Below are positions 1-10,050 of a stretch of DNA of 64,000 nt, one piece after another. Position numbers and translations under genes: made by a program. How positions within the stretch are numbered: position 1 is the stretch's first letter; every line of letters begins with the position of its first letter. The stretch lies in assembly GCF_006335125.1 (NCBI RefSeq), contig NZ_VDMO01000018.1:6509-70508 (forward strand), in the 5' to 3' direction. The notes under the pieces are model-generated. The model made no database searches and was not told the origin of the DNA. It saw nothing but the letters and a program-made list of their open reading frames with translations. This DNA is from Deinococcus radiopugnans ATCC 19172 (GTDB lineage Bacteria > Deinococcota > Deinococci > Deinococcales > Deinococcaceae).

Positions 1-351
1 GGGCGTGTTCCTGGCCGTCTCGCCCCCCAGATTGCCTGCCTCTCGTGAGAACACGCGGGTCTGCAGCATCAGCGGCGGCCGGCCCAGCAGCGTCCAGCTG
101 GATTGGAGGGTCTGCAGGGCTTCGGGCGTGCGGTTCTGCTCGTCGCCGACGTTGCCGCCGGGCCAGCGCAACGCAGCGGGTTGCAGCGCGTTCAGCGCAT
201 CCGTTGCCTCCACCACTGGCATCCAGTTGCCCAGATTGAAGGCGCTGATGCTGGCGGGAAAGATCGGTTGCGGGGCCGTGCCAGACGGCGTGACCGTGGC
301 CGCCTGCGCCGACAGCAGCAGGCCGAGGCTAAGGGCCAGCACCTGCTTCAC
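1..351 (-). CDS. Secreted glycoside hydrolase, N-terminal part (cut by window edge)
   Basis: The visible 117 residues start at a GTG two bases after the stop of the upstream permease gene. They open with a signal peptide (KQVLALSLGLLLSAQA) and continue with a segment containing LRWPGGNVGDEQN. An (L/I)RWPGG segment near the N terminus is typical of clan GH-A-like enzymes such as the GH39, GH44 and GH51 groups, where it forms an early strand and loop of the barrel. As the last visible gene of a sugar ABC operon it probably releases the sugar that the transporter imports. The exact family and substrate cannot be told from this part. Confidence 0.6.
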   Translation of the reverse strand, partial: MKQVLALSLGLLLSAQAATVTPSGTAPQPIFPASISAFNLGNWMPVVEATDALNALQPAALRWPGGNVGDEQNRTPEALQTLQSSWTLLGRPPLMLQTRVFSREAGNLGGETARNTP

Positions 352-353
352 CC

Positions 354-1256
354 TCAGTCCTTGACCGCGCCGCTGGTCAGGCCCGAGATCACCTGACGGC
401 TGGCGAACAGAAAGAGGATCAGCAGCGGGATCACGGTCAGCACCACCATCATTAGGGTGGCGCCCCAGTCGGCGTTGATGTTTGCCGCCCCCCCGGTGAT
501 GCGCCGCAGCGACAGCGGCAGGGTCATGGTGCTGTCCTCGCTCAGGCGCATGATCAGCGCGCCCTTGAAGTTGTTCCACGAGCCCACGAAGGTCACCACG
601 CCCAGCGTCGCCAGAATGGGGCGGATCAGCGGCAGCACCACTTTCATGTAGATGCCGAATTCGGTGGCCCCGTCGAGCCGCGCGGCCTCGATCAATGACT
701 TGGGCAGCGCCGAGACGATGTACTGGCGCATCAGGAAAATCCCGAAGGCGTTGGCCATTCCCGGCACCCACAGCGTGCGCGGCGTGCCGATCCAGTGCAG
801 GACGTTGTTCATCACCAGAAAGCTGGGAATATCCATCACCAGCGGCGGAATCAGCATGGTGACCAGAATGAAGCCGAACAGGTATCCCTTGCCCCGGAAG
901 TCGTACATGGCGAAGGCGAAGCCGGCCAGCGAGCAGAAGAACAGCGTGGTGACGGTGGACAGCGAGGCGATGTACAGCGAGTTCCAGAACTGCCGCAGCG
1001 CGTAGTTGTCGGTGGCCGTCATCATCTTCTGGAAGTTGCCGACGAAGGCGTCGCCAAACCACAGGTGCGGCGGCACGGCGAAGATCTGCTCACCGGGCAA
1101 CGACGCCCACACGAACATCAGGTAGAAGGGAATCACCGACAGGAAGCAGGCGAGGCCCACGAAAATCCACAGCCCCACGCGGCCCAGGGGGAACCGGGCG
1201 GTGCGCCGGGGCGGTCTGGGCGCGGCCAGGGGCGTCTCCAGCGGCTGGGTGGTCAC
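354..1256 (-). CDS. Sugar ABC transporter permease (MalG type)
   Basis: A 300-residue inner-membrane permease with six predicted membrane segments. The EAA loop near residues 180-200 (EAARLDGATEFGIYMKVVLPLIRP) contacts the ATPase. I chose GTG at 1256 because it overlaps the stop of the preceding permease as GTGA, which indicates translational coupling; a longer open frame runs upstream inside that gene. It forms the channel with the MalF-type partner. No ATP-binding subunit is encoded here, so a shared MsmX/UgpC-type ATPase elsewhere is likely, as in many carbohydrate (CUT1) systems. Confidence 0.9.
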   Translation of the reverse strand: MTTQPLETPLAAPRPPRRTARFPLGRVGLWIFVGLACFLSVIPFYLMFVWASLPGEQIFAVPPHLWFGDAFVGNFQKMMTATDNYALRQFWNSLYIASLSTVTTLFFCSLAGFAFAMYDFRGKGYLFGFILVTMLIPPLVMDIPSFLVMNNVLHWIGTPRTLWVPGMANAFGIFLMRQYIVSALPKSLIEAARLDGATEFGIYMKVVLPLIRPILATLGVVTFVGSWNNFKGALIMRLSEDSTMTLPLSLRRITGGAANINADWGATLMMVVLTVIPLLILFLFASRQVISGLTSGAVKD

Positions 1257-2203
1257 TGGCGGCCTCCGCCCCGTGAGAACAGGTAGTTGTTGACCATGCT
1301 CAGCACGAAGATCGCCAGGAACAGCAGCCACGCCATCGCCGAGCCGTAGCCCATGTCCAGATCGCGGAAGGCGACGTTGTAGATGTGCATGGCCGAGGTC
1401 AGCGCCGCGCCCCCGCTGCCGCCGGCCTGGCCCACCATGATGAACGGTTCCTCAAACAGCTGCATGTTGCCCACGATGGTCAGCGTGAAGGCGTAGAACA
1501 TCATCGGGCGCAGCAGCGGCAGGGTGATGTAGAAGAACTTCTGGGCGCTGCTCGCGCCGTCCACCGTGGCGGCCTCGTAGACGTCCTCGCTGATGGCCTG
1601 CAACCCGCTTAAATACAGGATGACGTTCCAGCCCACGTAGCGCCAGAACACCACCGCCGCCACCGACACCGGCACCAGTTCCGGCAGCGCCAGCCAGCGC
1701 ACCGGCCCCAGCCCCACCGCCGACAGGGCGTAGTTGAGCAGGCCCAGGTTCTCGGAATACAGCATGCCGAAGACGATCGTGATCGCCACGGCGTTGGTGA
1801 TGTACGGCAGGAACAGGATGGTGCTGATGCTGCCCTGCCAGCGGCGCAGCGACTGGTTGATCACGAAAGCCAGCGGAAGCGCCACCAGATGCTGCGGCAC
1901 CCCCGACAGCAGGCCGATCCACACCGTGTTCTTGAGGGCCACCCAGAACTGATCGCGTGCGCCCAGCGCGAGCTGGAAGTTCTCCCAGCCCACGTATTCC
2001 CAGTTGCCCAGTCCGTCGAGGGGATTCCACAGGTGAAAGGCCAGGAACAGGCTGAAGCCCAGCGGAAACAGGCCGAAGATCAGGAACAGGACAAAGAACG
2101 GGCTGGTGAAAATGTACGGCGCAAAACGCTGCTGGAAGCGGGTGTAGCTCCAGCGGCGGCGCTGGCGGGGGGGGCTGGTGGGCAGGGGCACTCGTTCTTG
2201 CAT
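1253..2203 (-). CDS. Sugar ABC transporter permease (MalF type)
   Basis: A 316-residue inner-membrane permease of the CUT1 carbohydrate family. The basic N-terminal tail is followed by a first membrane segment at about residues 30-50 (FVLFLIFGLFPLGFSLFLAF). The EAA loop (YEAATVDGASSAQKFFYITLPLLRP) lies near residue 215. The ATG at 2203 has a GGAGG four bases upstream; an in-frame extension from 2269 is Cys-rich and lacks this support. It pairs with the MalG-type permease, whose start overlaps its stop. Confidence 0.9.
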   Translation of the reverse strand: MQERVPLPTSPPRQRRRWSYTRFQQRFAPYIFTSPFFVLFLIFGLFPLGFSLFLAFHLWNPLDGLGNWEYVGWENFQLALGARDQFWVALKNTVWIGLLSGVPQHLVALPLAFVINQSLRRWQGSISTILFLPYITNAVAITIVFGMLYSENLGLLNYALSAVGLGPVRWLALPELVPVSVAAVVFWRYVGWNVILYLSGLQAISEDVYEAATVDGASSAQKFFYITLPLLRPMMFYAFTLTIVGNMQLFEEPFIMVGQAGGSGGAALTSAMHIYNVAFRDLDMGYGSAMAWLLFLAIFVLSMVNNYLFSRGGGRQ

Positions 2204-2291
2204 GGGGCCTCCCTGTGGCGCGGTGGCCGACACCGGGGCAGAGCAGGAACAGCAACACTCAGGATGCAAACGTTCCGTTCGGGAATGGCGA

Positions 2292-2317
2292 GGGGGAGCC
2301 GCCTTTCTCGCTCCCCC
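2292..2317 (-). other. Hairpin between binding-protein and permease genes
   Basis: An 8-bp perfect inverted repeat (GGGGGAGC/GCTCCCCC, 10-base loop) lies in the 140-bp gap between the binding-protein stop and the first permease. There is no T-tract. Such hairpins in ABC operons often stabilise the upstream message or partly stop transcription, giving more binding protein than permease. That role is inferred from position only. Confidence 0.4.
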
Positions 2318-2343
2318 GGACGGTCATGCAGCTCTCCCCAGGC

Positions 2344-3591
2344 TCAGCGGGCGCGGCGCAGGATCTGGGCGCGGGCGTCGGTCAGCGCCTGCTTGATGTC
2401 CTTGCCCTGCTCCAGCACGTTGGTCAGCTCGGTGGCGAGGATCTGGTCGGCCACCGAGTCGTACTTGTTCACGTCGATGGGCTGGGTCTTGCGCGCGGCG
2501 TCGCGCCACAGCACGCGGGCTTTCTGACCGCCCAGGAACGGCACGCCCTGGTTGAAGATGGGATCGTTCTGGGCCGAGAGCAGCGCCGGGAACGCGCCGT
2601 TGTCGATGAACGCCTTGATCTGCGACCCCTGGTCGACGGTCATGAACTTGATGAACTCCCAGGCCCACTGCTTGTTCTTGGACGCGGTGGGAATGGCGTA
2701 GAACGAGCCGCCCCAGGATGCGTAGCCGCCCTCGGGCAGGTTCTGGACGCGCCACAGGCCCTTGGTGTCGGGGGCCATCCAGCTTTGCAGCGCGCCGGTC
2801 AGCCACGCGCCGCTGAACTGGGTGGCCACCGTCCCCTTTTTGAAGGCGTCGTACCACTCGTTGCTCCACTCGCCGATCTTGGCGTCCAGGCCGGCGTCGC
2901 GCACCTGCTTGGCCAGCGTGAAGGCGCGCACGAAGCGGGGGCTGTCGGGGCCGACGAGCAGGTTGTTCTTGCTGTCGAAGTAGATGCCCTCGCCATTCTT
3001 GAGGTTGGTGCGCGTCACGATCCCGTAGACGCCCGCCGCCGAGTTGATCAGCGACGCCCCGGTCTTGGCCTTGATGGTTTTCCCGGCAGCGATGTAGTCC
3101 TCCCAGCTTTTCATCATGGTGGTGGGGTTCACGCCCGCCTTGTCCAGGATGTCCTTGCGGTACAGGAAGGTGCCGGGGCCGATGTCGGTGGGCATGGCGA
3201 CGAAACGCTTGTCCGCGCTGGTGGCCTGCGCCACCGTGAAGGGCGTGAACAGCTTCTTGTACTGCCCGGCGTTGTAGGGGGCCTTGTTCAGATCTTCCAG
3301 CCCTTTGCCCTCGGAGAATTTGCCCACGTAGCCGATTTCCACGGCCATCACGTCAGGCAACCCCTGGCCGGTGGCGAGGGCCGTGGTCATGGCGTTGTGG
3401 TGGTCGCCGATTTCCTGGGCCACCAGTTTGATGGTCACGTTGGGATGCAGCTTGTTCCACGCGGGCGTGATGGCCTTGATCGCCACGTCCAGGCTGGGGA
3501 AGGCGGCCACGTTCAGGGTGACTTTCTCCTGGGCGCTGGCGGTGCTGGCCAGCAGGGCGGTAACGAGGGCGAACGCGACGAATTTCTTCAT
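2344..3591 (-). CDS. Sugar ABC transporter substrate-binding protein
   Basis: A 415-residue family-1 extracellular solute-binding protein. It has a classical signal peptide (KKFVAFALVTALLASTASA) with no lipobox Cys, so it is exported rather than lipid-anchored by this signal. The body has typical CUT1 features, including a Trp-rich central region (GAWLTGALQSWMAPDTKGLW) and the C-terminal IDNGAFPALLSA segment. The start at 3591 has a GGAGG five bases upstream. Expression is probably under the LacI-type operator at 3611-3626, about 20 bases upstream of the start codon. Confidence 0.92.
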   Translation of the reverse strand: MKKFVAFALVTALLASTASAQEKVTLNVAAFPSLDVAIKAITPAWNKLHPNVTIKLVAQEIGDHHNAMTTALATGQGLPDVMAVEIGYVGKFSEGKGLEDLNKAPYNAGQYKKLFTPFTVAQATSADKRFVAMPTDIGPGTFLYRKDILDKAGVNPTTMMKSWEDYIAAGKTIKAKTGASLINSAAGVYGIVTRTNLKNGEGIYFDSKNNLLVGPDSPRFVRAFTLAKQVRDAGLDAKIGEWSNEWYDAFKKGTVATQFSGAWLTGALQSWMAPDTKGLWRVQNLPEGGYASWGGSFYAIPTASKNKQWAWEFIKFMTVDQGSQIKAFIDNGAFPALLSAQNDPIFNQGVPFLGGQKARVLWRDAARKTQPIDVNKYDSVADQILATELTNVLEQGKDIKQALTDARAQILRRAR

Positions 3592-3610
3592 AATGACCTC
3601 CACGGGTCTG

Positions 3611-3626
3611 TTGAAAGCGCTTTCAA
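3611..3626. promoter_or_regulatory. LacI-family operator of the sugar uptake operon
   Basis: A perfect 16-bp palindrome, TTGAAAGCGCTTTCAA, lies just upstream of the binding-protein gene and downstream of the LacI-type regulator gene. The central GCGC with A/T-rich flanks is typical of LacI/GalR operators. A near-identical site lies upstream of the regulator at 4791-4806. Confidence 0.8.
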
Positions 3627-3667
3627 ATCAAGACTGAAACGATGCGGTTCTCAGGAACTGTCGTGCA

Positions 3668-4693
3668 TCAGGAGCCTCCGGTGGCGGGGGAGTGGGGCGC
3701 TGGCCCGGTGGATTCACGGATGACCAGTTGCGGCACGTAGGGGGACATATGGGGCTGTTCGCCGGCCAGCAGCCGCAGCACAGTCTCGGCGGCCAGTTGC
3801 CCCAGTTCGTTGACCGCCTGATGCACGGTGGTCAGCGGCGGCGTGGTGTAGCGCGAGGAAAAGAGGTCGTCGAAGCCGGTCAGCGACAGGTCTTCCGGCA
3901 CGCGCAGGCCGCGGCGGTACAGGCTCAGGCGGGCGCCGAAGGCCATCTGGTCGTTGGCGCAGACCAGCGCGGTGAAGGGCACGCCCGAGCGCAACAGTTC
4001 CTCGGCGGCCCGCTCGCCGCTGGCCTCGGTGTAGTCGCCGCACCTCATCAGGTGGGGATTGACCGACAAGCCTGCTTCCTGCAGGGTGGCCTCGAACCCC
4101 ACGCGGCGCTCCACCGCGTCCTGCTGGGCCTCGTCGCCGCCGATGTACGCGATGTCCCGGTGGCCCAGCCCGGCCAGATGGTGAACCACCTGCCGGATGC
4201 CCGCGTGGTTGTCGATCAGCACGCAGCGCTCGGGCAGCCCACTGACCGCACGGCCCACCGCCACCAGCGGCACCTGCGCCGCCACCCGTTGCAGGGCCGC
4301 GTCCTCGATCACGCCCCCCAGCACGATCAGGGCGTCCACCCGGCGGCGCATCAGCAGCTCGAGGGCCTGCTGCTCCTGCTTGGCCCGCCAGTGGCCGCTG
4401 ACCACCAGCGGATGGTACGCGCTGCCCTCCAGCCCCTGCTCGATGCCGGCCAGGGTTTCCCCGTAGAACGCGCTGCTCAGTTTCTGGGTCAGCACGCCCA
4501 CCGAGAAGCTGCGCCCGTTCGCCAGCGCCTGCGCCTGCACGTTGGGGGTGAAGTTCAGGCGGTGAATAACCGCCTCCACCCGCTCGCGCTTGTCCGGCGT
4601 GACGTTGGCGGTGCCGTTCAGAATGCGCGACACGGTACTGGGCGAGACCCCCGCTTCCCGCGCCACCTGCATCAGCGTGACGGTTGCAGACAT
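3668..4693 (-). CDS. LacI-family transcriptional regulator
   Basis: A 341-residue repressor. Residues 5-26 form the LacI helix-turn-helix (MQVAREAGVSPSTVSRILNG), followed by the hinge helix (NVQAQALANGRS) and a periplasmic-binding-protein-like ligand domain with the typical GFDDLFSSRYTTPPLTTVHQ segment. It lies directly upstream of the sugar uptake genes on the same strand. Operators of one sequence type precede both it and the binding-protein gene. It probably represses transport and its own gene until the sugar binds; the effector sugar is not known. Confidence 0.93.
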   Translation of the reverse strand: MSATVTLMQVAREAGVSPSTVSRILNGTANVTPDKRERVEAVIHRLNFTPNVQAQALANGRSFSVGVLTQKLSSAFYGETLAGIEQGLEGSAYHPLVVSGHWRAKQEQQALELLMRRRVDALIVLGGVIEDAALQRVAAQVPLVAVGRAVSGLPERCVLIDNHAGIRQVVHHLAGLGHRDIAYIGGDEAQQDAVERRVGFEATLQEAGLSVNPHLMRCGDYTEASGERAAEELLRSGVPFTALVCANDQMAFGARLSLYRRGLRVPEDLSLTGFDDLFSSRYTTPPLTTVHQAVNELGQLAAETVLRLLAGEQPHMSPYVPQLVIRESTGPAPHSPATGGS

Positions 4694-4790
4694 AACACTT
4701 CTCCTGACAGGCGCGCTGGCCTGCTCCGAGCCCTAAATTCTGGCTTGGCCCTGGATTCTGACTTGTGGAACACTTGAAGCTTAAATGATT

Positions 4791-4806
4791 TTGAAAGCGC
4801 TGTCAA
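4791..4806. promoter_or_regulatory. LacI-family operator upstream of the regulator gene
   Basis: TTGAAAGCGCTGTCAA matches the operator at 3611-3626 at 15 of 16 positions and lies about 100 bases upstream of the regulator start. The shared sequence points to autoregulation. Confidence 0.72.
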
Positions 4807-4968
4807 GCCAGGGGTCACTTGTTACGTGTGCAGATGTAGGCGGGCGGGTCCAGTGTTCAGCTTCGGCAGCTTGCGGCAACGGCCAGCCCGGCCCTGGCCC
4901 GAAGAAGGGGTTGTAGAGCAGCTGGGCGCTGACCTGCCCGGCGTCCTGGGTCAACTGCGCCGGAATCG

Positions 4969-5727
4969 TTAGCGGGTCCGGTCGCGTTCACGTTCCTGGC
5001 GTGGCACCGCGTCTGTTCCGGTCTGGACTGATGAGCGGGTGTCGTCCATGCCGCCGGGCGAATTCCGCAGCGCCGGCCAGCGCCGTGCCATCAGCAGGTA
5101 CAGGCCGTACGCCCAGGCCGCGGCACTCAGGAAGCCCACGATCACGTCGGTGGGGTAGTGCACGCCCAGATAGTTGCGGCTGGCCGCCAGCAGCACCCCC
5201 CAGAACACACCCAGCACCGCCACCGGCCAGCCTGCGCGGGACCGCCAGAAAATCAGCCCCAGCGCAATGCCGAATGCGGCGTTCGACATCGCGTGCCCAC
5301 TGGGAAAACTGAAGCCCGATTCGATCAGCACCGCCCCCAGCTCGTCCGGGCGTGGCCGCTGAAAGATCAATTTGGCCAGCACGTTGAGCAGCGCCGCCCC
5401 AGACAGGGCGAAGGCCAGGTACCACGCGTGGATGCGTCCGCCCGCCCGCGCCAGCAGCAGGGCGATCACCAGCGCGATAAAGGGCAGCACCCGCACGCCG
5501 CCAATGACCCCTAAAGCCAGGGCAAGCGACGTCAAGGTGGGGGTGCGGTGCGCGCGGTACCACTCCAGAACGGCGGTGTCCCACGCAAACCCGCCGTCTC
5601 GGAAAATGTCCTCCGTCAGCTCTGCAATCAGGACCAGCGGCAGCAGCACGCCCAGCAGCAACAGCAGCAGGCCGCGCCAGTGGGTCCGGAAAAAGGCGAC
5701 GGCTTCATGGAGGCGGTCCGGGAACAC
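4969..5727 (-). CDS. PAP2-family membrane phosphatase
   Basis: A 252-residue integral membrane protein with all three phosphatase motifs of the PAP2 superfamily: K119 with RPRP at 124-127, PSGH at 142-145, and SR(183-184) with H190 and D194 in [12 protein letters not shown]. Such enzymes remove phosphate from phosphatidate, undecaprenyl diphosphate or similar lipids at the outer face of the membrane. The GTG start follows TGTAAT by six bases, which may be a weak leaderless promoter. The charged C-terminal tail after residue 220 is low complexity. The substrate is not clear. Confidence 0.88.
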   Translation of the reverse strand: MFPDRLHEAVAFFRTHWRGLLLLLLGVLLPLVLIAELTEDIFRDGGFAWDTAVLEWYRAHRTPTLTSLALALGVIGGVRVLPFIALVIALLLARAGGRIHAWYLAFALSGAALLNVLAKLIFQRPRPDELGAVLIESGFSFPSGHAMSNAAFGIALGLIFWRSRAGWPVAVLGVFWGVLLAASRNYLGVHYPTDVIVGFLSAAAWAYGLYLLMARRWPALRNSPGGMDDTRSSVQTGTDAVPRQERERDRTR

Positions 5728-6008
5728 GTCGCCATTACACCCCGTCGCGCGTGCCCCGCGCTTGGCGGATGCTTAACGCTCGCTCCTGCGCCGCGCTGCC
5801 GCTGGCCCTGGGCGGATTCCGGATGCGTGGCCGGCGGGTGCTCCCGGGTGGCGTCTCCCTCTTAAGGACTACCGGTCCTAGGCCAATCGGCGCAGCGGGT
5901 ATGGGCCACCCGTCGGATGTGCCCGGACCCCTCCGCGGCGCACCATAGGTTCATCAGCGCAGGACCCAAGGATGCCGCAGCGGCAGCCCGCGCCCCCAGG
6001 AACCCACC

Positions 6009-6161
6009 ATGCAATTTGACCTTCGGCACGCCCAGCAACGCGCCCAGGAACTGCGTCAGGAAGCCGCCCAGGCGAACCGCGCCCAGCAGGTCCGCCCTGC
6101 CCGCGAACAGCGTCAGCAGCGCAGCCTGCGCGACCTCTTTCACCGGCCCCGGCCCGCATGA
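6009..6161 (+). CDS. Small hydrophilic protein of unknown function (50 residues)
   Basis: A short gene for a Gln- and Arg-rich protein, starting MQFDLRHAQQRAQELRQEAAQ and ending SLRDLFHRPRPA. It should form a long amphipathic helix with no membrane segment or Cys. AGGA lies eight bases before the ATG, and a strong T-tailed terminator begins 24 bases after the stop. Start, ribosome site and terminator together make it more convincing than the longer open frames covering the same bases. Product and role are unknown. Confidence 0.6.
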   Translation: MQFDLRHAQQRAQELRQEAAQANRAQQVRPAREQRQQRSLRDLFHRPRPA

Positions 6162-6184
6162 CCGCGCAGCTTCAACCTTCCCGC

Positions 6185-6223
6185 CACCGCCCCCTTCGAT
6201 CCTGAAGAGGGCGGTGTTCTTTT
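6185..6223 (+). terminator. Intrinsic terminator after the 50-residue gene
   Basis: CACCGCCC at 6185-6192 pairs with GGGCGGTG at 6209-6216, with a further CTT/AAG pairing inside. The stem is followed by TTCTTTT. It lies 24 bases past the small gene's stop. Confidence 0.8.
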
Positions 6224-6338
6224 GGGTGTCGCGTGCTGCCCCGGCTGCAGAATTTTCCACCCGTAATCCATGCCAAGCCCATAGAACAAGGCCGCGCTCT
6301 CGTTCCCGCTGCGCGGCCCCTGTGCTGCTGGCAGAGCC

Positions 6339-7244
6339 TCAGTACAGCGTGCCCCCGGTGCTGGCGTACACGTTCCCGGTCATGTAGCTCGACTCCTGTG
6401 ACGCCAGCAGCACGTACAGCGGCGCGATCTCGGCCGGCTGTCCGGGGCGGCCCAGCGGGGCCTGCTCGCCGAAGGTGGGAATCTTGTCCTGGGGCTGGCC
6501 GCCGCTGGGCTGCAGCGCCGTCCAGTACGGCCCGGGGGCCACGGCATTCACCCGAATCCCCTTTTCGGCCACCTGCTTGGCCAGGCCGCCGGTAAAGTTG
6601 GCAATCGCCGCCTTGGTCATGGCGTAGTCCAGCAGATTCTTGGACGGCTGGCTGGCCTGGATGGACGTGGTGTTGATGATCGTCGATCCCGGCGGCATGT
6701 GCGGCAGCGCGGCCTGGGTGATCCAGAACATCGCGTACACGTTGGTCTTCATGGTGTCGTCGAACTGCTCGGTGGTGATGTCGGCGATGTCGTCCACCGC
6801 CGTCTGCTTGCCCGCGTTGCTCACCAGAATGTCCAGCCCGCCCAGACCTTCCACGGCTTTCTGCACCAGTTCCTTGCAGAACGCCTCGTCCTTCAGGTCA
6901 CCGGGAATCACCACCGCTTTCTGTCCCGCGTCCTCGATCAGCTTGATGACTTCCTCAGCGTCGCTGTCCTCCACCTTCAGGTAGTTCAGCGCCACGTCGG
7001 CCCCCTCGCGTGCGAAGGCAATGGCGACCGCCCGCCCGATGCCCGAGTCGGCCCCGGTGATCAGCGCCTTGCGGCCTTTCAGGCGGCCAAAGCCGACATA
7101 GCTGTCCTCGCCGTGGTCCGGCCTGGGGTCCATCTCGCCCGCCAGCCCAGGGGCCGACTGCGGCTGTTTGGGAAACGGCGGACGCGGGTACATGCTCTGT
7201 GGATCGCGCATCTCGTACTGGTTTTTCACGGGGTCACTGGTCAT
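6339..7244 (-). CDS. SDR-family oxidoreductase (YghA/YhxC-like)
   Basis: A 301-residue short-chain dehydrogenase. After a Pro-rich N-terminal extension of about 55 residues comes the NAD(P) motif TGADSGIG (63-70), then SNAGKQ, the catalytic Ser in NTTSIQAS, and YAMTK (Tyr, Lys). The N-terminal extension and the C-terminal [14 protein letters not shown] are typical of the subgroup often annotated as general stress or glucose/ribitol dehydrogenase. The start at 7244 was preferred to the open frame from 7295, whose extra residues do not look conserved. The substrate is unknown. Confidence 0.85.
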   Translation of the reverse strand: MTSDPVKNQYEMRDPQSMYPRPPFPKQPQSAPGLAGEMDPRPDHGEDSYVGFGRLKGRKALITGADSGIGRAVAIAFAREGADVALNYLKVEDSDAEEVIKLIEDAGQKAVVIPGDLKDEAFCKELVQKAVEGLGGLDILVSNAGKQTAVDDIADITTEQFDDTMKTNVYAMFWITQAALPHMPPGSTIINTTSIQASQPSKNLLDYAMTKAAIANFTGGLAKQVAEKGIRVNAVAPGPYWTALQPSGGQPQDKIPTFGEQAPLGRPGQPAEIAPLYVLLASQESSYMTGNVYASTGGTLY

Positions 7245-7294
7245 GTCCGGCAGTGTTGCCGCCACGCCGGCCCCGAAATCCCCACGCCCCCACA

Positions 7295-7313
7295 CTTGAA
7301 AGGTTGTTTCAAG
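7295..7313. promoter_or_regulatory. Inverted repeat upstream of the SDR gene
   Basis: CTTGAAA and TTTCAAG are perfect 7-bp arms around a 5-base spacer. The repeat lies 51 bases upstream of the dehydrogenase start and 25 bases after the uvrC stop. Size and position fit an operator or a small hairpin; no regulator can be named. Confidence 0.35.
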
Positions 7314-7337
7314 GCATGGTGTACGGACCCTGAACCA

Positions 7338-9188
<1,851 letters not shown>

Positions 9189-9194
9189 GTGCCC

Positions 9195-9200
9195 AGCATA
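9195..9200 (-). promoter_or_regulatory. Leaderless -10 box of uvrC
   Basis: TATGCT ends six bases before the GTG start, so the message would begin at or next to the start codon. It faces a similar box for the divergent gene at 9320. Confidence 0.65.
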
Positions 9201-9306
9201 GGGGAGCGGCGGGGCGCGCACCGTGACAGCGGTTTCCGAAAGCCTTCAGGCTGCGGCGTCCTCAAACAACCGTGGCGCAGACCAAGGTCTGTCGGCGCCG
9301 CCGCTC

Positions 9307-9312
9307 TAGACT
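9307..9312 (+). promoter_or_regulatory. Leaderless -10 box of the CrtA-like gene
   Basis: TAGACT is followed by seven bases and the ATG at 9320. The same hexamer precedes several other genes here, with spacers of 7-10 bases. Confidence 0.65.
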
Positions 9313-9319
9313 GCCGCGA

Positions 9320-10033
9320 ATGTCCGTCCCGCCCTCAAACAGGCTTGTAACCCTGACCGTCAACCGTTTTGCCGCCGCCGACACCCGCGCGGGCATGCGG
9401 CGCATGGCGACGGACCACGTCTACCTGCGCGGTCTGCCGGGTCTGGAGTTCTACCGGCTGCTGGGGACGGGTCAGGGCGTGAAACTCTCGTTGAGCGTGG
9501 ACCCGCGCCGCTGGGCGCGCTTCGCCGTGTGGCAGTCGCGAACCGCCTTCGAGCTGTTCGAGGCCAGCCCCTGGCGCCGGAAGGAACGGGGGCTGGTGGC
9601 CGACACCGCCACGCTGCTGCTGTCGCCTGTGCGCTGGCATGGGCGCTGGGCGGGTCAGGAACCGCTGGGCCGCGCCGCCGCCCACGCTTCTTCCGGCGAA
9701 CGTCCGGTGGCGGTCCTGACCCGCGCCGTGATTCGACCGGCGCGGCTGGCGGCCTTCTGGCGCGCGGTGCCGGGCACGCAGGTCTTCGCGGCAGATCAGC
9801 CCGGTCTGATCTCCGCCCTGGGGCTGGGTGAGTGGCCGCTGCTGCAGCAGGCCACCTTCAGCGTGTGGCAGGACGAGGCGAGCATGCGGGCCTACGCGTA
9901 TCAGGGCCACGCGCACCGCCGTGCCATCGCCCGCACCCGCCAGGAAAACTGGTACAGCGAGGAGTTGTTCGCCCGGTTCGAGGTGCAGGAGGTCCGGGGC
10001 GTGTGGGCGGGGCTGCCGTCTGACATGTCCTGA
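9320..10033 (+). CDS. Spheroidene monooxygenase (CrtA)-like protein
   Basis: A 237-residue soluble protein resembling CrtA-type carotenoid oxygenases. Recognisable parts are [44 protein letters not shown] and the C-terminal [36 protein letters not shown] region. In phototrophs CrtA introduces a 2-keto group into acyclic carotenoids. Deinococcus makes the keto-carotenoid deinoxanthin, so a pigment role is possible, but no other carotenoid gene lies nearby and the activity is inferred only from the family. The start at 9320 is supported by the promoter spacing. Confidence 0.75.
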   Translation: [237 protein letters not shown]

Positions 10034-10038
10034 CTGAC

Positions 10039-10044
10039 TAGAAT
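10039..10044 (+). promoter_or_regulatory. Leaderless -10 box of the histidine phosphatase gene
   Basis: TAGAAT lies six bases before the GTG at 10051. The box overlaps the end of the intergenic gap after the CrtA-like gene, so the two genes are probably transcribed separately. Confidence 0.65.
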
Positions 10045-10050
10045 CCGGCG

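Noticed and set aside
5860..5885. Partial palindrome AGGAC-N5-GTCCT
   Set aside because: Five-base arms are expected by chance in GC-rich DNA and there is no link to a promoter or gene end.
5862..6260. 132-codon minus-strand frame between PAP2 and SDR genes
   Set aside because: It covers the 50-residue gene and its terminator hairpin in antisense, and has no ribosome site or family features.
7244..7295. Longer N terminus for the SDR protein
   Set aside because: The extra 17 residues are Gly/Ala-rich and lack a ribosome site; the start at 7244 agrees with the family's usual N-terminal extension.
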